Shown here: piece after piece, positions 41,282-51,190 of the stretch
How the letters are laid out: every line of letters begins with the position of its first letter
Position numbering within the stretch: the first letter of the stretch is position 1
Origin: Takakia lepidozioides
Taxonomy: Eukaryota; Streptophyta; Takakiopsida; Takakiales; Takakiaceae
Direction: 5' to 3'
Assembly (NCBI GenBank): GCA_030704615.1
Contig: CM060731.1
Location: 11,842,001 to 11,906,000 of the forward strand
DNA: 64,000 nt
Translations under genes and position numbers: made by a program
Notes under the pieces: generated by a model
What the model was told of the DNA's origin: nothing
Databases searched by the model: none
The model's input: the letters and a program-made list of their open reading frames with translations, nothing else

Positions 41282-44200
41282 TTGTTACAAAAGACATCCT
41301 ACACCACCAAATTGCGTTCCGGGATTGATTGGAGATATTTGTGGCGCATTCATTTCAAAACTGACCATACCGCAATTTTTGAGCTGAACCCAGAGGTAAC
41401 AGAGTGGGGCATCGTCCCTGTGGGTACACCTCCTGATCACAAGCTGTCTTTTCATTACAGAAGTCGTGGAGTAATAACAGATGTAAAATACGGAGAAGCT
41501 CTCGATATTGAGCTTGAATCTGAAGAGGAAAACCCAATGTTGGTTTTGTTCCCAGGGTTAGAGGATGCGAGAACCCCCGGGATGTTTGGATTCAAGGTGC
41601 AGGTGGGTCGTCTAAACAAGTCGATGATGAGGGAATGCATTGGACTGGGTTTTAGATTTCCCGATGAGGGCTCAGTATTTACCGATGAAGGTTTGTCGAG
41701 GGCCTGGAGTATCAATCTCGATGTTCTGCACGCAATGGGGAACGACAAGCATAAGAAGCGAGCACTGGAGGAAGCATCGAAGCCGAAGAAGAGAAAACGC
41801 AAGTCGTCGACTGCCGGGAATGATGACAATGAGGCCGGGACTTCCGGAGGAAAGAAGAAACAGAAGGGGGATCCGGATCCAGCATTGATGACAGATAACA
41901 AGAGACCAAAAGTTGGGGAGATTTTCGACAAGGAAAAGTGCGAGAAGATGGAGGAGAGGCTCATGAAGGAATATAACGATGTCTTTCCGTTTGGATTCGA
42001 GAGTACACTCCTTGTCAAGGTTTCCATGATGGAACTAACTCCAAAGAGCATGGTTTACTGGCCGCTCAATATCAAGCATAAGGACGAAGTGAAAGCGCGA
42101 CTCTTCCAGCTTCATTTGTTCGACTCCAAACATCCGGTGTATCTTGCACCAATCAACCCTTCAAATCCGGAGAAGATTGCTTCATCGCGACCGAAGCAAT
42201 GGAAGGAAATGGACGTATCCAGGTTCTTCGTCATTGGTGGACAACACACCATCGTGGCTGCAAAGGTAATGGACTTCATGGCCACCCAATTCTCTCTTTT
42301 AAGGAACCTCCACTGCCGGTGTTTCCTCGAAAATGGATATGTCGCTATTTCTTTTACCTCTCTCACCCATTTTACCCAAACTGTCGCAGGAACTTCTCGA
42401 GGATCTTGCCGACAATGATCTGAAGGAATACTACCGGGAATGGCCTGCGAAGATTGTCTGGTCAACCGATGAACAGAGGCTCCTGAAGCTATCAAAGCTC
42501 CTCAATGATCCCAATAAGGCGCAAAAGTTTGATACACCAATGTCGGAGAAAGTTGCGCATGCGCGAATGTTATTCAACCTGAGGAGGAAGCCAAAGAAAT
42601 ACAACGATCACACCACCAACTCCGAGACGAAACAATGGAAGGTATGCATCTATGGAATGCAAATCTACTATTCACATTCATTTTATGCTAAAGTATACTT
42701 CTTTGGTCGGTATGGCTCTAAATTTTTCCATGGATGAATGTCCAGGAGTTCATGTTTGCCTGTCATTTGATACTTGAAATGGGTAGCATTAAGGAGGCAA
42801 TGGTTCTAGTACTTTGCGACGACGACGTTTGGAAAATCTGGGAGGATGTGTTCAAACGGTGGGAGCAGGGAAAGCTACTCGACCCCTTTGGGATACAGTA
42901 CAAGGGTGAACAGCCACAGCTCACGAAATCTGCTATCGCAAAGCTGCAAGGATTGAATAGCTGGCAGCTGATAAAAGTTGCGCGAAAAATACTGGACTTG
43001 AAATTGAGCATTCGAGATTACAAAGGACAAGACAAATCCATTCAAGGCATGAACAAGTACATAGACTACATGAAAATGGGCCGGTTTATTGTCGACGATG
43101 TTATGGAAGTGTTGGGGTGGCCTCGGAGGAGCAAACAGTGCACGGAACCATACACTAAGGACGAGTGGCATGAAGTGAAGAAAAAATACCACTTCAATAA
43201 GGCAGAGTTCTCAACATTTAAAGACAAACTGGGGACGGATTACATTTTAAGATGAACATGGAGACAAAACCACTCACGGCCGCCTTTGTTAAGTACGTCG
43301 TCTCCATCAAGAAAGCTTATGAGGATAGAGAGGATGCCATGGCGATTATTTCAGCGAGTTCCAAGTCTCATTACGCACTCATGGGGGGGGGACCAAAATT
43401 CGCCGATGCCAAGTCTCGTTTGTGACTCGCACCGAGGAAACGGTTTGACAACATAGTGATGGTGTTCGTGAATACAATTTTTGAAGATGACTATGTGGTA
43501 TTTGAGGCCAGACAACCAGCATGTAGCCCAGTGGTAATGGGCACATACCACGTTGGATGTGGTTGTGGGTTCAAACCACCGTCTGGTGTGTCATGAAGGT
43601 GTCCACTTTCCTGCTGGAAGGGAGTAGCCCTTTGGGGTCAAGTGACACCATAAGTTACGCTCCCTTCGGGAGGCGTCATATATATATATATATATATATT
43701 TGAGGCCAAGGACTATGTGAACATACTGGAAGCTTTTGTGGCTCAAAAAATGAACACGGGTGCTTTTGTTTTCTTCTCGACGCAGCCGTCCTCGGCCAAT
43801 CTGGTCTCCTACATCCAAAATGGTCCCGGAAGAACATTGAATCTTGTCCGGCAGCGATTTTATGTTCCGGGGGAGTATGAAAACGTTTACAAAAACAGCA
43901 CAATTCTTTCTCTCGGACTGTCCTATGCCTGGACTACGTTTTTCCAGCGACACCTGAGGAGATGCAGAATCCGGACGAGCACATCACTACAGTGCTCTTA
44001 ATCGAGCCAATTCAGCCGATTATCAAAGGGCCTTCTAGGAAGCCAACAACTTTTGAAGAAGCCTGCAGGACTTATACTCATGAGCTACGAGCTGACACCT
44101 ACGACTATTTGGCCTCCCTGTTTTGTCGAGATGGGATGTCCGCTGTCAACATCTTTGGAGGCGTGCTATTGACGTACGCCCTTCATGTAAGTGAAAAACC

Positions 44201-44492
44201 TATTTGTATTTTACATACATTTTTTACATTTTGCTTTGAACACGTCCTCTGTTTTACTGACTGGGTTTATCTATAGGCAAGAAACATTCGAGTGCTTGAC
44301 ATCAACCACTCAACCAAAAAAAAAAATTGCAAAGGAAAAATTGAAGCGAATTTTAAGAAGCTTCAAATTGAGAATGACAATGTTGCTGACGAGGTAGACG
44401 GTGGAGACGATGATGAGGATGAGGAAGTGGAGGATGAAGATATGGAAGAAGAAAACGCTGAGCCACAAGACCAACAAAACGACGAAGTATAG
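41282..44492 (+). pseudogene. Gene A4: diverged ParB-like / methyltransferase-like gene of M4, broken by a SINE
   Basis: Exon 1 (to 42266) holds a Lys-rich nuclear-signal-like stretch (KPKKRKRKSS) and ends in SRFFVIGGQHTIVAAK, the counterpart of WDGNHRLLAW in A2. GT..AG introns follow at 42267-42387 and 42638-42745. The next exons are helical (LLEDLADNDLKEYYREW, EFMFACHLILEMGSIKE). Then come RFDNIVMVFVNTIFED and KMNTGAFVFFSTQPSSANL, where A2 has its motif IV region, and SAVNIFGGVLLTYALH, intron, ARNIRVLDIN, a motif I-like F-G-G strand split by an intron at the same place as in A2. It ends in an Asp/Glu tail at 44492. Lesions: a G-run near 43384, a stop near 43423, and the SINE at 43511. Confidence 0.6.
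43499..43708 (+). mobile_element. tRNA-derived SINE with 12-bp target duplication
   Basis: The body is 43511-43696. Box A-like TAGCCCAGTGG (43524-43534) and box B-like GGGTTCAAACC (43567-43577) have tRNA-like spacing, and a (TA)n tail lies at 43678-43697. The flanking direct repeats TATTTGAGGCCA at 43499-43510 and 43697-43708 are identical. It splits an exon of A4 between YVVFEAK and DYVNILEA. The perfect duplication indicates a recent insertion. Confidence 0.9.
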
Positions 44493-44683
44493 AATAACAA
44501 TCAAGGAGATGGAGGATAGTTCGAACACAGAGAGGAGGACGAGGGCATCGAGGGTAACGAGGGCAATGAGGGCATCAATGAAGACACTTGGGATGTTGGA
44601 CACCTTCATATGATTGAGGACTTCAGAACTCAGGCACTGGATGGACTTGCGAACCCCACGCAAGACGTTGCGGTCACAAGGTC

Positions 44684-44998
44684 ATGATTCTAGACGAGGA
44701 TTCGTCGAGTACAAGCGAGAGAACTATGAGTAATCCTCCTTCACCCTCACGGAGTGGCGAGGCCAGCTCCATGGAGGTAGGCGGGAATGTTGTTCGGAGT
44801 ACAGAAGAGTGGTTCAAACTTGTACTAGGGGACGAGCCGGCGCTAATGTCCCCGTCTCCCGCAAAAGACAGGGGAGACAGAGCGAGGACTAAAAGCCCGT
44901 CTCCCGGAAAAGAGAGGGGAGGCAGAGGCAGGACTCAGAGCCCAACTGACTCTCACAATGTCTCCCAGCATGTCAATGTGGATTTAGGTAACGAATGA
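44684..44998 (+). CDS. Small disordered Ser/Pro/Arg ORF of M4
   Basis: 104 codons starting ATG at 44684 (MILDEDSSSTSERTM), rich in Ser, Pro, Arg and Gly, with an internal near-duplication (SPSPAKDRGDRARTKSPS and PGKERGGRGRTQSP). It could be a last exon of A4 or a separate small gene. No family recognised. Confidence 0.35.
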   Translation: MILDEDSSSTSERTMSNPPSPSRSGEASSMEVGGNVVRSTEEWFKLVLGDEPALMSPSPAKDRGDRARTKSPSPGKERGGRGRTQSPTDSHNVSQHVNVDLGNE

Positions 44999-45474
44999 CA
45001 CATGGAGATTTATGGTATTTTTCCGTATTTTAAATGGAACAAATTGAGTGTATTGATCTGGTTGTGTTCTGGTTTTGTTTTTGTCAATAGCTGATCTATA
45101 TTTTGATTTTTGTTTGGCGTCATATTCCCACCTCCTTCAACTTTACATTTGACTAACGGTTACGAAAACTCATGTAGATCCACGAACGGAAATTGGAGGA
45201 AATTACACACACTCAGACAAAATCCATCGAGACTCAAACAGTGAGGAGGTAGGTGGATTTAACAATCAGGGTCAGCCCACCTGATCCGGTCATACAAGCA
45301 ACCTCCACTGTACAGTCGACGTTGCGAGGTGGAGGAAATGAGTCGGAGATGGTCATTGCTCAGCGCGAAGGAAAAGAGAGCGAGCAGCCCCAGTAGCAGA
45401 TTCGGAATCCATCCCCGAAACGGGTATACACTTCATAACCATCTTAGAAATGTTCTTCATTGTCCTTCTTCTAG

Positions 45475-46303
45475 TTGAACCCACAGGATTGGTATCGCCT
45501 CTCTGAGGGACCGAATGGATGTCGACCAGGATACTACGTCTTGGTTCTTGACGTCGATTACCAAGTTGGTGAGGTTTACCTCCAAGATGGACTGAGATCC
45601 CCTCCCGCAACCCATCATTGTATATGCGCTAGAAAATTCAAGCTTGCAGTCCAAAATGGTTTGGACGACTTCCTAAAATGGGTCCTTAAACATTTTAAGG
45701 TCTACTTTTGGAACACTGGACCGTTAGACAATGTCCTGGATATAGGGCTAGCTTTGTTTGGAAGAAGGTTTCACAAGGTCAGGGAATTCAGCAATGAGGA
45801 CTGCGAGAAGCATAGACAAACTTTCAGTGCTGAATGGCCCAAATATCCGAAAGCGCCAATATATCTTAAATGGCTTTACGACATTATCACTGTAGACGAC
45901 ACTGTAGCATACAGATCAAACACACTTCTCATCGACACTGTAGAGAATATGTCTAAGTCTTACTTGAACCCAAAGGCGCTCGGTATCTTCCTTCCAAAAT
46001 ATAAAGCGAGTCTTGCAGTTTCTGGACCTTGCATTGAAGCATTTTCACGTGGCCATTTGGTCATGCGCTGATAGAGGTGTTCTTTGTAGGATGTTGGAGA
46101 GCTTCGTCCCCATGAAAATAGCGAAGAAGTTTTGCTTCATATGGTCAGCTGAGGATTGCAAGGATACTACCGGTTATATCAGGCCCGGGATGAAATATCT
46201 CGTGAAGGATATTTGCAGTGTTATTGCCAAGTTCCCTGGTAGACCGTTTGCTACGCAGGGGCAAATACTTCTTGTAGATGATGAGCCATCAAAGGGCCGG
46301 TGA
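45475..46303 (+). pseudogene. FCP1/SCP-like HAD phosphatase relic, two partial domains
   Basis: The first part has YYVLVLDVDYQVGEVYL (HAD motif I, D-x-D), FLKWVLKHFKVYFWNTGPLD (the F-L..h..Y-x-x-x-x-W-T strand of the CTD-phosphatase family), the N-x-L-L-I-D strand and SYLNPKALGIFLPKY. In a second frame, 46013-46303 repeats the central part: ALKHFHVAIWSCADRGVLCR, PGMKYLVKDICSV, ILLVDDEP. The NIF/FCP1 family removes phosphate from Ser/Thr in SP-rich tails. The two parts overlap in different frames, so the gene is rearranged. It lies just after an M4 palindrome, hence in the same unit as A4. Confidence 0.55.
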
Positions 46304-46894
46304 AACCCACAAAATACTGGATTCTTCCCTTTTTCATTCAAGCCATCACCAAATGGCTTGCGTGACCGGGATGATAGTCTCCGCACCACAGGAAACGGAG
46401 ATACTTTCATGAAGGTGAAACCGGCTGACATTGTCATCTGAAATGTTACTGCCAACTCTACTTGGTTGCAAGTGGTTGTGGTAACCGGAGGTGTCTTCGG
46501 ACACATGCCTTGATTACGAGCCGTTTGGGAGGAGGCTCAGTATTATTAATGAGTTAGTGTAAGCCATTCTATGGTGTCAGAATCTATGGCTTGTATGGCA
46601 TTAAGTCCATGAACGGATGTACAGTTGACGTTAATTTTTCTGTTGGTCCATCGCCAATGATACAATCTCAAATAAAATCTGAATGTTTGATATCATCAAT
46701 CAGGTCCCGACAGACTCATTTTTCCATGTTGTCCTCTTCATCACATGCCATGATTGTTTCATATTTGGTTCCGCCATTGTTCCATGTTTGTTTGTGTATG
46801 TCATTTTGGATATCGGAGCTCTTATCATTGTTTGATTCATTGCATCCTCCCATTCTTTTTAATGAACGTCAACTTGGCAGTGGATGTTCCTCTA
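46304..46894 (+). other. Unassigned sequence right of the HAD relic
   Basis: No recognisable gene. The right end of M4 must lie here or slightly earlier, but no terminal repeat was identified. Confidence 0.3.
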
Positions 46895-47695
46895 AGACCA
46901 CAATACATACTTATATTTCTGCGTATGCATTCTTAGATCGTGTGCTTAGCCAATTCGGTGCTCCATCTGAGGTTTGAGAACCTTGCCATTGCACAACATT
47001 GTGATACGTTGAGGTATGTCACTATACGTGGTGGCGGATATCGTCATGGGGTTCAGAGGTTCCACCCTGGGGACTATGTTTATTTGCAGCAGACTGCTCC
47101 TACGACCTTGGATGTGACTGCAGGGCGTGTTATTCTGAGGGTTCGAGAGGTGTTGCCCTCAGGAGTCCTGACCTTGGAGGGTCGGGATGGCATGACTTGG
47201 AAGGATCATGTGCGTAATTGTGCGCCATGTCACCTTCCCAATGTCGATGGCAGGATTGACCCAAACTTGGCAGTGGTACTTGCAGGTTTGAGGTGCATGT
47301 TGCGTGGGTCTGCCAAATGGACAGCCACTAGCTGGTGTGTGATCGATGCTCAAGAGGTTGGCACATGGGATGCTTGACACCACTCCTTGAGAAGGTTCCT
47401 GATGGAGATTGGTTATGTCCACACTGCTTGGATAGTGGCAGTGGATATGACTAGTGGCAGCTAACAAGACATGGGCGGCCAAGCTCATAGGAGTCAATAC
47501 ATGAGATCCCAGGCTCAAGTTCACAGGTTTCAAGACGACGACTAACGATGGGGCAACCCTTGCACCCGGCCTCTTTATCTATCGAGTTTGAGTGTAATAG
47601 GGACAGTGGTGGAGGACTTAGTGAGGCTACGGTCACTATCGCATCTTGTGGCTACCTGGACTTAGAGGGATCTAAGCACCAGCTAGGGGGGCGAT
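46895..47695 (+). pseudogene. Gypsy 3' fragment: integrase tail and degenerate PHD region
   Basis: ISAYAFLDRVLSQFGAPSEV (integrase core) jumps directly to the integrase C-terminal part: RYVTIRGGGYRHGVQRFHPG, DYVYLQQTAPTTLDV, VREVLPSGVLTLEGRDG. About 400 bases of the catalytic core present in the 57 kb copy are missing. The PHD finger that follows is too altered to fold. The family tail then leads to a polypurine tract (GCTAGGGGGGCGAT, 47682-47695) at the start of the LTR region. Confidence 0.75.
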
Positions 47696-48360
47696 TGTGG
47701 TGGACTAGTGAGTGCCATAGTGGGCAACATAGTGGCAGCCTAGTGACTAACTAGTGACAGACTAGTGGCTGGACTAGTGGTGGACTAGTGGTATACTAGT
47801 GTGTGGTGTGCACATATGTTGTGTGGCTTTGGACAGCGATGTGGTTGTGTAGCAATATGTATGCGCACGACAGCTGTCAAGTTATTTCACCACTAGTGTG
47901 AAACTAGCTAGGAAATAGTTAGCTTTTACATATTGACATTTGGGATTAGCCCAAGTGTCAATCCAGGGGTCAAGGCAGATTTAGGCCCTAGAGTGGTTAT
48001 CTTCACGGCAAGCGCAGGGAGGCTCATCTTTCTCAAGTTGAGCCTCACCGCGCCTAGCCATGGCGCAGTAGTATGGATTCCCCATAGCATGGGGTGTACT
48101 TGGCTTGACTTTATATGAGTGATGATTTAATGTGCAAAGTTTGTGAGCTCGAGAGAGCTTGTATTCTTCTTGTTTATCATTGTGGTGGACTAGTGACTGC
48201 CATAATGGGCAACATAGTGGCAGCCTAGTGACTGACTCGTGGCCAGCAGCCTAGTGGTTGGACTAGTGGTGGACTAGTGGTATACTAGTGTGTGAGTGCA
48301 CATGTGTTGTGTGGTTTTGGACAACGATGTAGTTGTGTAGCGATATGTATGCGCACGACA
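47696..48360 (+). repeat. Gypsy LTR complex, third locus
   Basis: TGTGGTGGACTAG..GCACGACA (47696-47872), then GC, then TGTCAAG..TTTATCA (47875-48179), then a second TGTGGTGGACTAG..GCACGACA (48181-48360). The same layout, with a shorter 82-bp outer repeat, occurs at 58304-58823. The outer repeat is itself built of CTAGTGGTGGA-type words. Either the LTR is composite, or one small LTR has been inserted and flanked by copies of another. Confidence 0.65.
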
Positions 48361-48439
48361 AGCACCTTTTTGAATGCATATATATAATTTTTCTTGTGAT
48401 TAATTGTGGACGCATTATGAATGGTAAGAGCGCAATTGA

Positions 48440-48630
48440 GGGAGGGTAGCTACCATGTGAGCAGCTCATGTGAGCACGCTCACGCTTAAAGTGGTAAACG
48501 TGAACAGAATCCCTTAAGCGTGAGCAGATTCCCTTAAGCGTGAGCAGATTCCAAGCATGAGAAGATTAGTGAATGGGAGCCCACAACTGAGGGAAGAAGA
48601 GGGCCTATTGCCGTGGACAAAAACTACACT
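48440..48630 (+). repeat. Left terminus of unit M5
   Basis: GGGAGGGTAGCTACCATGTG, then repeated GTGAGC/GCTCACGC/GCGTGAGCAG words (48452-48550), then GAGGGCCTATTGCCGTGGAC (48600-48620). The layout and words match the right end of M2 in inverse orientation (TAGCTAC, GTGAGC cluster, CCTATT.CCGTGGAC). The element extends to the right; its right end was not found. Confidence 0.6.
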
Positions 48631-49182
48631 GCACGGACACAATCCACACCCCATCCGACGGAAGAATCCTTGCTCATGACGACCATATGGTACGAATGTG
48701 TGATGAAAAAGCCTCCGGATAAATGGTTTTGAGATGAATGAAAAAGAGAATGGATGAATGTTGAATGACTTATGGATGAACCATGGTGTGTGTGCAGGTG
48801 CTCGGGATTAAGGTGTCGTCAACGACATCTTAATTCCTAGTACGAGTTGGCTCCATCTCCACAACAGACTTCATGGCTGGTATGGCTTTCTCTTAGTGGC
48901 TGTGAAATCTGCCCGACTTTATGCTTAGTCCTGCTCTGTGGCTCTCCCAAAGTTTCCTCGTCTAGGTCACCGCAGTATTCGTTCTTGGTCTTATTAAGCT
49001 TTCATGAGTATTACTGCAAGATGTCAGTGATGGTTTTCCAATGGTTCTATTTTTACGATGAGCTCTTCCTGCGTTTCTCTCAATTCATGGAGGTAAGGTG
49101 AGGGTAGGGCGGCTTGGAGGTAGGGCGAGGAACCTTAATAGTTAAAAATATCGCCTCAATCTATTGACAGTAATGTAGCTAC

Positions 49183-49500
49183 ATGAGTGGTCTAACTGTA
49201 CACGCGGTTGAGGAGCACAATACATTCAAGAAGATGGCGCCCAAGGCTGTGAAGGAGATTAGGAAGTTTGACCAGAAGGCCATGGGGACTAGTGACATGA
49301 GGCTGGATGTAAAGCTTAACAAACACATGTGGAGCAGAGGTGTCCCGAATGCACCAACCAGAATCCGCGTCCGAATGGCAAGGAAGCGCAACGATGACGA
49401 GGATGCAAAGGAGGAGTTGTACTCATATGTTACTTCCGCAGAGTTACCCGCGGAAGGGTTTCACAATCTCGGCACTAAGGTTGTGGAAGAAGATGATTAG
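49183..49500 (+). pseudogene. RPL31: Ribosomal protein eL31 fragment, open to its natural end
   Basis: [20 protein letters not shown], then [40 protein letters not shown] and a tail ending EEDD match eukaryotic ribosomal protein eL31 closely from about residue 35 of the family to the C-terminus. The first third (TREYTINLHKRLHG in the family) is missing or replaced by unrelated residues ([11 protein letters not shown]), so this cannot make a normal protein from this start. No intron interrupts the matching 290 bases. It lies inside M5, so it is probably a captured or retro-inserted piece of the host gene. Confidence 0.8.
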
Positions 49501-49860
49501 GTCTTCAGCTGAATACCAATTTGAATGGTTACAACCCAAATACCACTTAGTCTCACCTCTGTTTGATGTTGGTTTGATGTTGATGATATGCTGGACTTCG
49601 TTTTTGTTTCACGTGGGGCAATTGCATCTCGAGTGTGTCCTGAATTGATCCTGGCCCTACTTACTTTGAGGGAACTTGAAGGAAACTGCTGAAGGTAGAA
49701 GGCAATTGCATACAGGAGTAAATCTGAGCTACCTATGGCCTCTTCTGATTGGGGGTGGGGCTGTAGAGGAGAGAATAGGATAGAACATGAGATCTCGAGG
49801 AAAAACCAAAATCCCCGAAAAATTTCTCCCCAAAAAAATTAACCAAAAAAATTTGAATCC
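49501..49860 (+). other. Flank of the eL31 fragment
   Basis: No gene recognised. It may include the 3' untranslated region of the captured eL31 copy. Confidence 0.3.
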
Positions 49861-50472
49861 AACAAAACTTTCAAGGCGGTGTGTGTGCAGGTGGGGGGGA
49901 TTGAGGTGTCGTCAACGACATCTTAATTCCCACCACCTGTTGCCACATGACAATTCATGGAAAAACCAAAAAAACCAAAAATATTTGAATCCAAGAAAAC
50001 TTTCAAGGCGGTGTGTGTGCAAGTGGGGGGGGATTAAGGTGTCGTCAACGACATCTTAATTCCCACCACATGTTGCCACATGACAATTCATGGAAAAACC
50101 AAAAAAAATTGAATCCAAGAAAACTTTCAAGGCGGTGTGTGTGCAAGTGGGGGGGATTAAGGTGTCGTCAACGACATCTTAATTCCCACCACCTATTGCC
50201 GCATGACAATTCATGGAAAAACGAAAAAAAAAAACCAAGTTTTTTTTAATTCAATAAAACTTTCAAGGCGGAGTGTGTGCAGGTGGGGGGGGGGGGGGGG
50301 TTAAGGTGTTGTCAACGACATCTTAATTCCACCACCTGTTGTCACATGACAATTCATGGAAAAACCCACAACCCAAAAACAAACCACCCGAAAACAAATT
50401 CACCCAAACATAAAATGGATATATATTCATTACATTGAACAAAGTGAGTCATTGGCAAAGAATTGAACTCCT

Positions 50473-51190
50473 TCATAACACCTCACATTTCAGTAATCCT
50501 ATTGTATGAACTGAGTGGGCCCATTGTACTTGGTGAATGCACGTGTCTCGGTGAGGATCACAAAACATCCTGTGAATGTAGATGTAGTCGTGTTTGCCAG
50601 GACAAATTTGGGTCTCTTTCCAATAGAGCTTGATAACGTGTTTTGGAAGTTCAGGCATGTGCAAATTCCCAACAGTTACCTCATAAGTCCTGTCGTGAAC
50701 AACAGAACCCGATGTCACCATACTGTACACCACCCATACCTGGACGGGGGACATTGACAACTTGGGTCACCCGACACTGCAGGATTCTTGCTGACTCAAT
50801 TTTGCATTGGTTTTTGGGACCTGCCTCAACACGACGGACCGGTTTTCCATTTCATTTCGTAGGCCAGTCGTTCCCATGTGGTGGACGTGGGGGGAATGCG
50901 GATTGCGAACCCCGACATGAAACTAGTGTTATGACAGTTGGGCCTCTTGGAAGACGAAACCCGACATCCTCTAACATCTCAATTTCTTGCTTCGACAGAC
51001 ATGTTTCCACCTTCACTGGCCACACGGCTGGAATTTGAGGCTTACTGATGACTGAATCCCGACAAGTCCCCATCACACAATGCTGAATGTCATCAGGGCA
51101 AAACCAGAACTTGTGAGGCCTGGACTCTCGCGCACCGTAATGTTTGAATAAACCTGTGAAAGTCGGGGCAGGAGTCCCACACCGCCCCTA
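50473..51190 (-). pseudogene. Gene B of unit M5: C-terminal relic of the SWIM transposase (B5)
   Basis: Minus-strand pieces align with exon 2 of B2. HKFWFCPDDI (near 51100), PQIPAVWPVKVETCLSKQEI and MLEDVGFRLPRG (50.9-51.05 kb) correspond to AIWPVQIGTSLSSTEISMLE and EEGGFCLARS. YEVTVGNLHM and GKHDYIYIHRMF (50.55-50.7 kb) correspond to the SWIM region. The C-x-C pair of the finger is lost and frames shift, so the finger is dead. The catalytic part is missing. Confidence 0.65.

Larger units (their letters stand above)
40231..45323 (+). repeat. Palindromes of unit M4 (AACCTCCACTG..CAGTGGAGGTT)
   Basis: One perfect copy at 41187-41210 (11-bp arms AACCTCCACTG and CAGTGGAGGTT, centre TC). Imperfect copies lie at 40233-40256 and 45300-45323, and a half copy at 42305-42315. 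They lie upstream of the repeat ORF, upstream of A4, in an intron of A4, and just before the HAD-like gene, that is, outside recognisable coding sequence. Confidence 0.75.
48807..50370 (+). repeat. Palindrome array of unit M5 (TTAAGGTGTCGTCAACGACATCTTAA)
   Basis: A 26-28-bp near-perfect palindrome, arms ATTAAGGTGTCGT and ACGACATCTTAAT, occurs once at 48807-48835 and four times in a tandem array at 49900, 50032, 50156 and 50301. The array period is about 125-145 bp. Each array unit also carries AAACTTTCAAGGCGG, a GTGTGTGCAGGTGG..G-run, CCACCACCTGTTGCCACATG and GACAATTCATGGAAAAACC. The 48.8 kb copy shares the GTGTGTGCAGGTG context. Confidence 0.85.

Noticed and set aside
43678-43697. (TA)n run as an origin or promoter element
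   Set aside because: It is the tail of the SINE, directly before the target duplication.
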